Positions 6,778 through 7,664 of a stretch of DNA of 7,664 nt are shown piece by piece. Location: positions 1 through 7,664 of the forward strand of contig JAILGO010000122.1 of NCBI GenBank assembly GCA_024696725.1. Direction: 5' to 3'. The position numbers and the translations under genes were made by a program. A model generated the notes under the pieces. The model saw only the letters and a program-made list of their open reading frames with translations. It did not search any database and had not been told where the DNA came from. The stretch is from Eubacterium sp. Lineage in GTDB: Bacteria > Bacillota > Clostridia > Oscillospirales > Acutalibacteraceae. Each line of letters starts with the position of its first letter. Positions within the stretch are counted from its first letter, which is position 1.

Positions 6778-7029
6778 TTAACCTCCCGATGAAGGAGAGA
6801 GGAACCAAACCTCGTCTCCGTCGTTCAACTTCTGTTTTTTCCTTTTGCAGTGCTCACCGTTAACGAACACGGTTGCGTCGGAAAAGGAAAGACTGCTTTT
6901 ATTCTCGCCCGTTGCGACTTTATTAAGCTCAGCGAGCAAATCCGAGAGCTTTTCAGCGTCGATTTCTATATTCGAAATATGAGTATCGACTCTGTAAACG
7001 CCGAAGAGCTTAACGTTTACCTTAGCCAT
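6778..7029 (-). CDS. MoaD/ThiS-family ubiquitin-like sulfur carrier
   Basis: The 83-residue protein has the usual length of the family and ends in the diagnostic Gly-Gly (LSPSSGG). The pattern VFVNGEH...LNDGDEVWFLSPSSGG (54-83) is the C-terminal half of a beta-grasp MoaD/ThiS fold. In this family the C-terminal glycine is adenylated by an E1-like enzyme (MoeB/ThiF type) and turned into a thiocarboxylate that donates sulfur, for example to the dithiolene of the molybdo- or tungstopterin. It lies 12 bases after the AOR stop and two bases before the ferredoxin, so a role in making or sulfurating the AOR pterin cofactor is the natural inference. No E1 partner gene is in the window. A ThiS role in thiamine synthesis is less likely here because no thi genes are near. 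Confidence 0.9.
   Translation of the reverse strand: MAKVNVKLFGVYRVDTHISNIEIDAEKLSDLLAELNKVATGENKSSLSFSDATVFVNGEHCKRKKQKLNDGDEVWFLSPSSGG
6782..6787 (-). promoter_or_regulatory. Ribosome binding site of the ferredoxin, made of the MoaD-like Gly-Gly codons
   Basis: Minus-strand GGGAGG lies 6 bases before the ferredoxin ATG at 6775. It is built from the last base of a Ser codon and the two final codons GGA GGT of the preceding gene, so translation of the two genes is probably coupled. It decides the ferredoxin start. Confidence 0.85.
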
Positions 7030-7033
7030 TATT

Positions 7034-7041
7034 CTCCCCCC
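7034..7041 (-). promoter_or_regulatory. Ribosome binding site of the MoaD-like gene, with a G-tract
   Basis: On the minus strand a run of seven Gs (7036-7042) is followed by AG and then AATA before the ATG at 7029. The first G is the last base of the AOR stop codon TAG. The GGAG at the end of the run serves as Shine-Dalgarno at a short spacing of about 4 bases. Confidence 0.65.
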
Positions 7042-7664
7042 CTAATCCTTCTTCATAGCGGCGGCAACCGCCTTGTCGTATAAGTTCTTATCAATATCTA
7101 TGCCGAGAGTTTTAAGCCTGTGCCAGGTCGGAATTCCGTCCTTCCAGCCTCTCGCACGGTAAAAGACCTTTTTCATTTTTTCAAGCGGTACCTTTGTTTT
7201 CGGGTTGTTCGGGTCCTGAAGCTCCTCGGTCAGACGCTTCGGAAGCTTATCCGCGCCCGCCTTCTGACCTAAGATAACGTTTCCGATACGCTCGGCGTTC
7301 CAGCCGTAAGCGCCCCACGTCAAAAACTTTGCCATATTTGATTTCATACCCGTTGCGTACTTCACGGCGATAGCGTGCGGCAGAAGCGGAATATTAATCT
7401 GCGGAACCTTCGTGAAGTGGCTGAGCAGGTTGACAACGGGTCCTACGTAGGGGAAGCAGGCGAGAATTGCTTTCGTAATCAGCATATTCGGCTTAGCGAT
7501 TAAGAAGCCAGGAAGCACCGCGTAGCTTGTAAACATACAGCTTCCCGCCGCGGAAATAGATTCCATAAGATTCTGGAACATAATACCGATAGCTGCCTTG
7601 CCGTGAGGTGTGAGGGAATTGACGTCAAGACCGAGTCCCTCAACGACGACCATATAGCCTGCGT
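7042..7664 (-). CDS. Aldehyde ferredoxin oxidoreductase (AOR) family protein, C-terminal 206 residues (5' end outside window)
   Basis: The frame is open from the right edge to the TAG at 7042, so this is roughly the last third of a protein usually about 600 residues long. The family uses a tungsto- or molybdo-bispterin cofactor and a 4Fe-4S cluster to oxidise aldehydes, or reduce acids or activated aromatics, with ferredoxin as partner. Support comes from the C-terminal pattern WNAERIGN...AGADKLPKRL (about 122-144 counting from the Met at 7653) and the ending FYRARGWKDGIPTWHRLKTLGID, both typical of AOR C-termini, plus a Cys-containing segment SAAGSC (7537-7554). That segment aligns with the DxxGLC motif of AORs, whose Cys ligates the cluster; the Cys is kept but the Asp is Ser. 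The Met at 7653 is internal, since the frame continues upstream. First known gene of the AOR-MoaD-ferredoxin operon; its promoter is outside the window. Substrate unknown. Confidence 0.85.
   Translation of the reverse strand, partial: AGYMVVVEGLGLDVNSLTPHGKAAIGIMFQNLMESISAAGSCMFTSYAVLPGFLIAKPNMLITKAILACFPYVGPVVNLLSHFTKVPQINIPLLPHAIAVKYATGMKSNMAKFLTWGAYGWNAERIGNVILGQKAGADKLPKRLTEELQDPNNPKTKVPLEKMKKVFYRARGWKDGIPTWHRLKTLGIDIDKNLYDKAVAAAMKKD

Noticed and set aside
6776..6808. Longer ferredoxin start at 6808
   Set aside because: It lies inside the MoaD-like gene and adds residues unrelated to ferredoxins; the ATG at 6775 has GGGAGG 6 bases upstream.
7651..7653. ATG at 7653 as the true start of the AOR gene
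   Set aside because: The frame stays open to the window edge and only the C-terminal part of an AOR is present, so this Met is internal.

Overview
This window looks like a chromosomal piece of an anaerobic, probably gut-dwelling, Gram-positive Clostridia-type bacterium (Ruminococcaceae/Oscillospiraceae-like). That is inference from four signs: a secreted BspA-type leucine-rich-repeat protein with modules common in gut Firmicutes, an oxygen-sensitive radical-SAM sulfatase-maturing enzyme instead of the aerobic one, a tungsten/molybdenum aldehyde ferredoxin oxidoreductase with an iron-sulfur partner, and strong Shine-Dalgarno and AT-rich sigma-A-type promoters. I see no phage, IS, CRISPR, tRNA or rRNA sequence.

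Layout. (1) 1-2694, minus strand: the first 898 codons of a very long secreted surface protein. It has a signal peptide, two BspA-LRR cassettes, a Listeria-Bacteroides-type repeat domain, an uncharacterised tyrosine-rich region, an Ig-like module and the start of an MBG-type domain. It runs off the left edge, so no stop codon is visible. It has its own promoter, and the -35 box of that promoter overlaps the U-tract of the upstream terminator. (2) 2826-4927, minus strand: a two-gene unit, with an anaerobic sulfatase-maturating enzyme (anSME) followed after 20 bases by a PAP2-family membrane phosphatase, closed by a hairpin terminator. (3) 5002-6330, plus strand: a cytoplasmic Cys-type sulfatase divergent from anSME. 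The 74-base gap holds two well-formed divergent promoters whose -10 boxes overlap. A strong hairpin terminator follows. (4) 6395-7664, minus strand: the 3' end of an operon encoding the C-terminal part of an aldehyde ferredoxin oxidoreductase (AOR) family protein, a MoaD/ThiS-like sulfur carrier ending in Gly-Gly, and a 16-cysteine ferredoxin with four CxxCxxCxxxC motifs.

How the genes work together. The sulfatase has a CSPSR motif whose cysteine must be oxidised to formylglycine, and anSME is the enzyme that does this without oxygen, so the divergent pair is a self-sufficient desulfation module. Because the sulfatase has no signal peptide, it should act on small sulfated substrates after import. 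The AOR-MoaD-ferredoxin operon forms a second module: a pterin-metal oxidoreductase, a candidate helper for its cofactor, and a likely electron carrier. The surface protein may serve adhesion. There is no direct link between it and the sulfatase beyond proximity.

Most of the window is tightly packed with recognisable genes. The less ordinary points are the overlapping divergent promoters, the MoaD Gly-Gly codons that double as the ribosome binding site of the next gene, the altered DxxGLC-type motif in the AOR, the PAP2 gene with two equally spaced start signals, and the pairing of a membrane phosphatase with a sulfatase-maturing enzyme. I do not see convincing evidence of a wholly new system.
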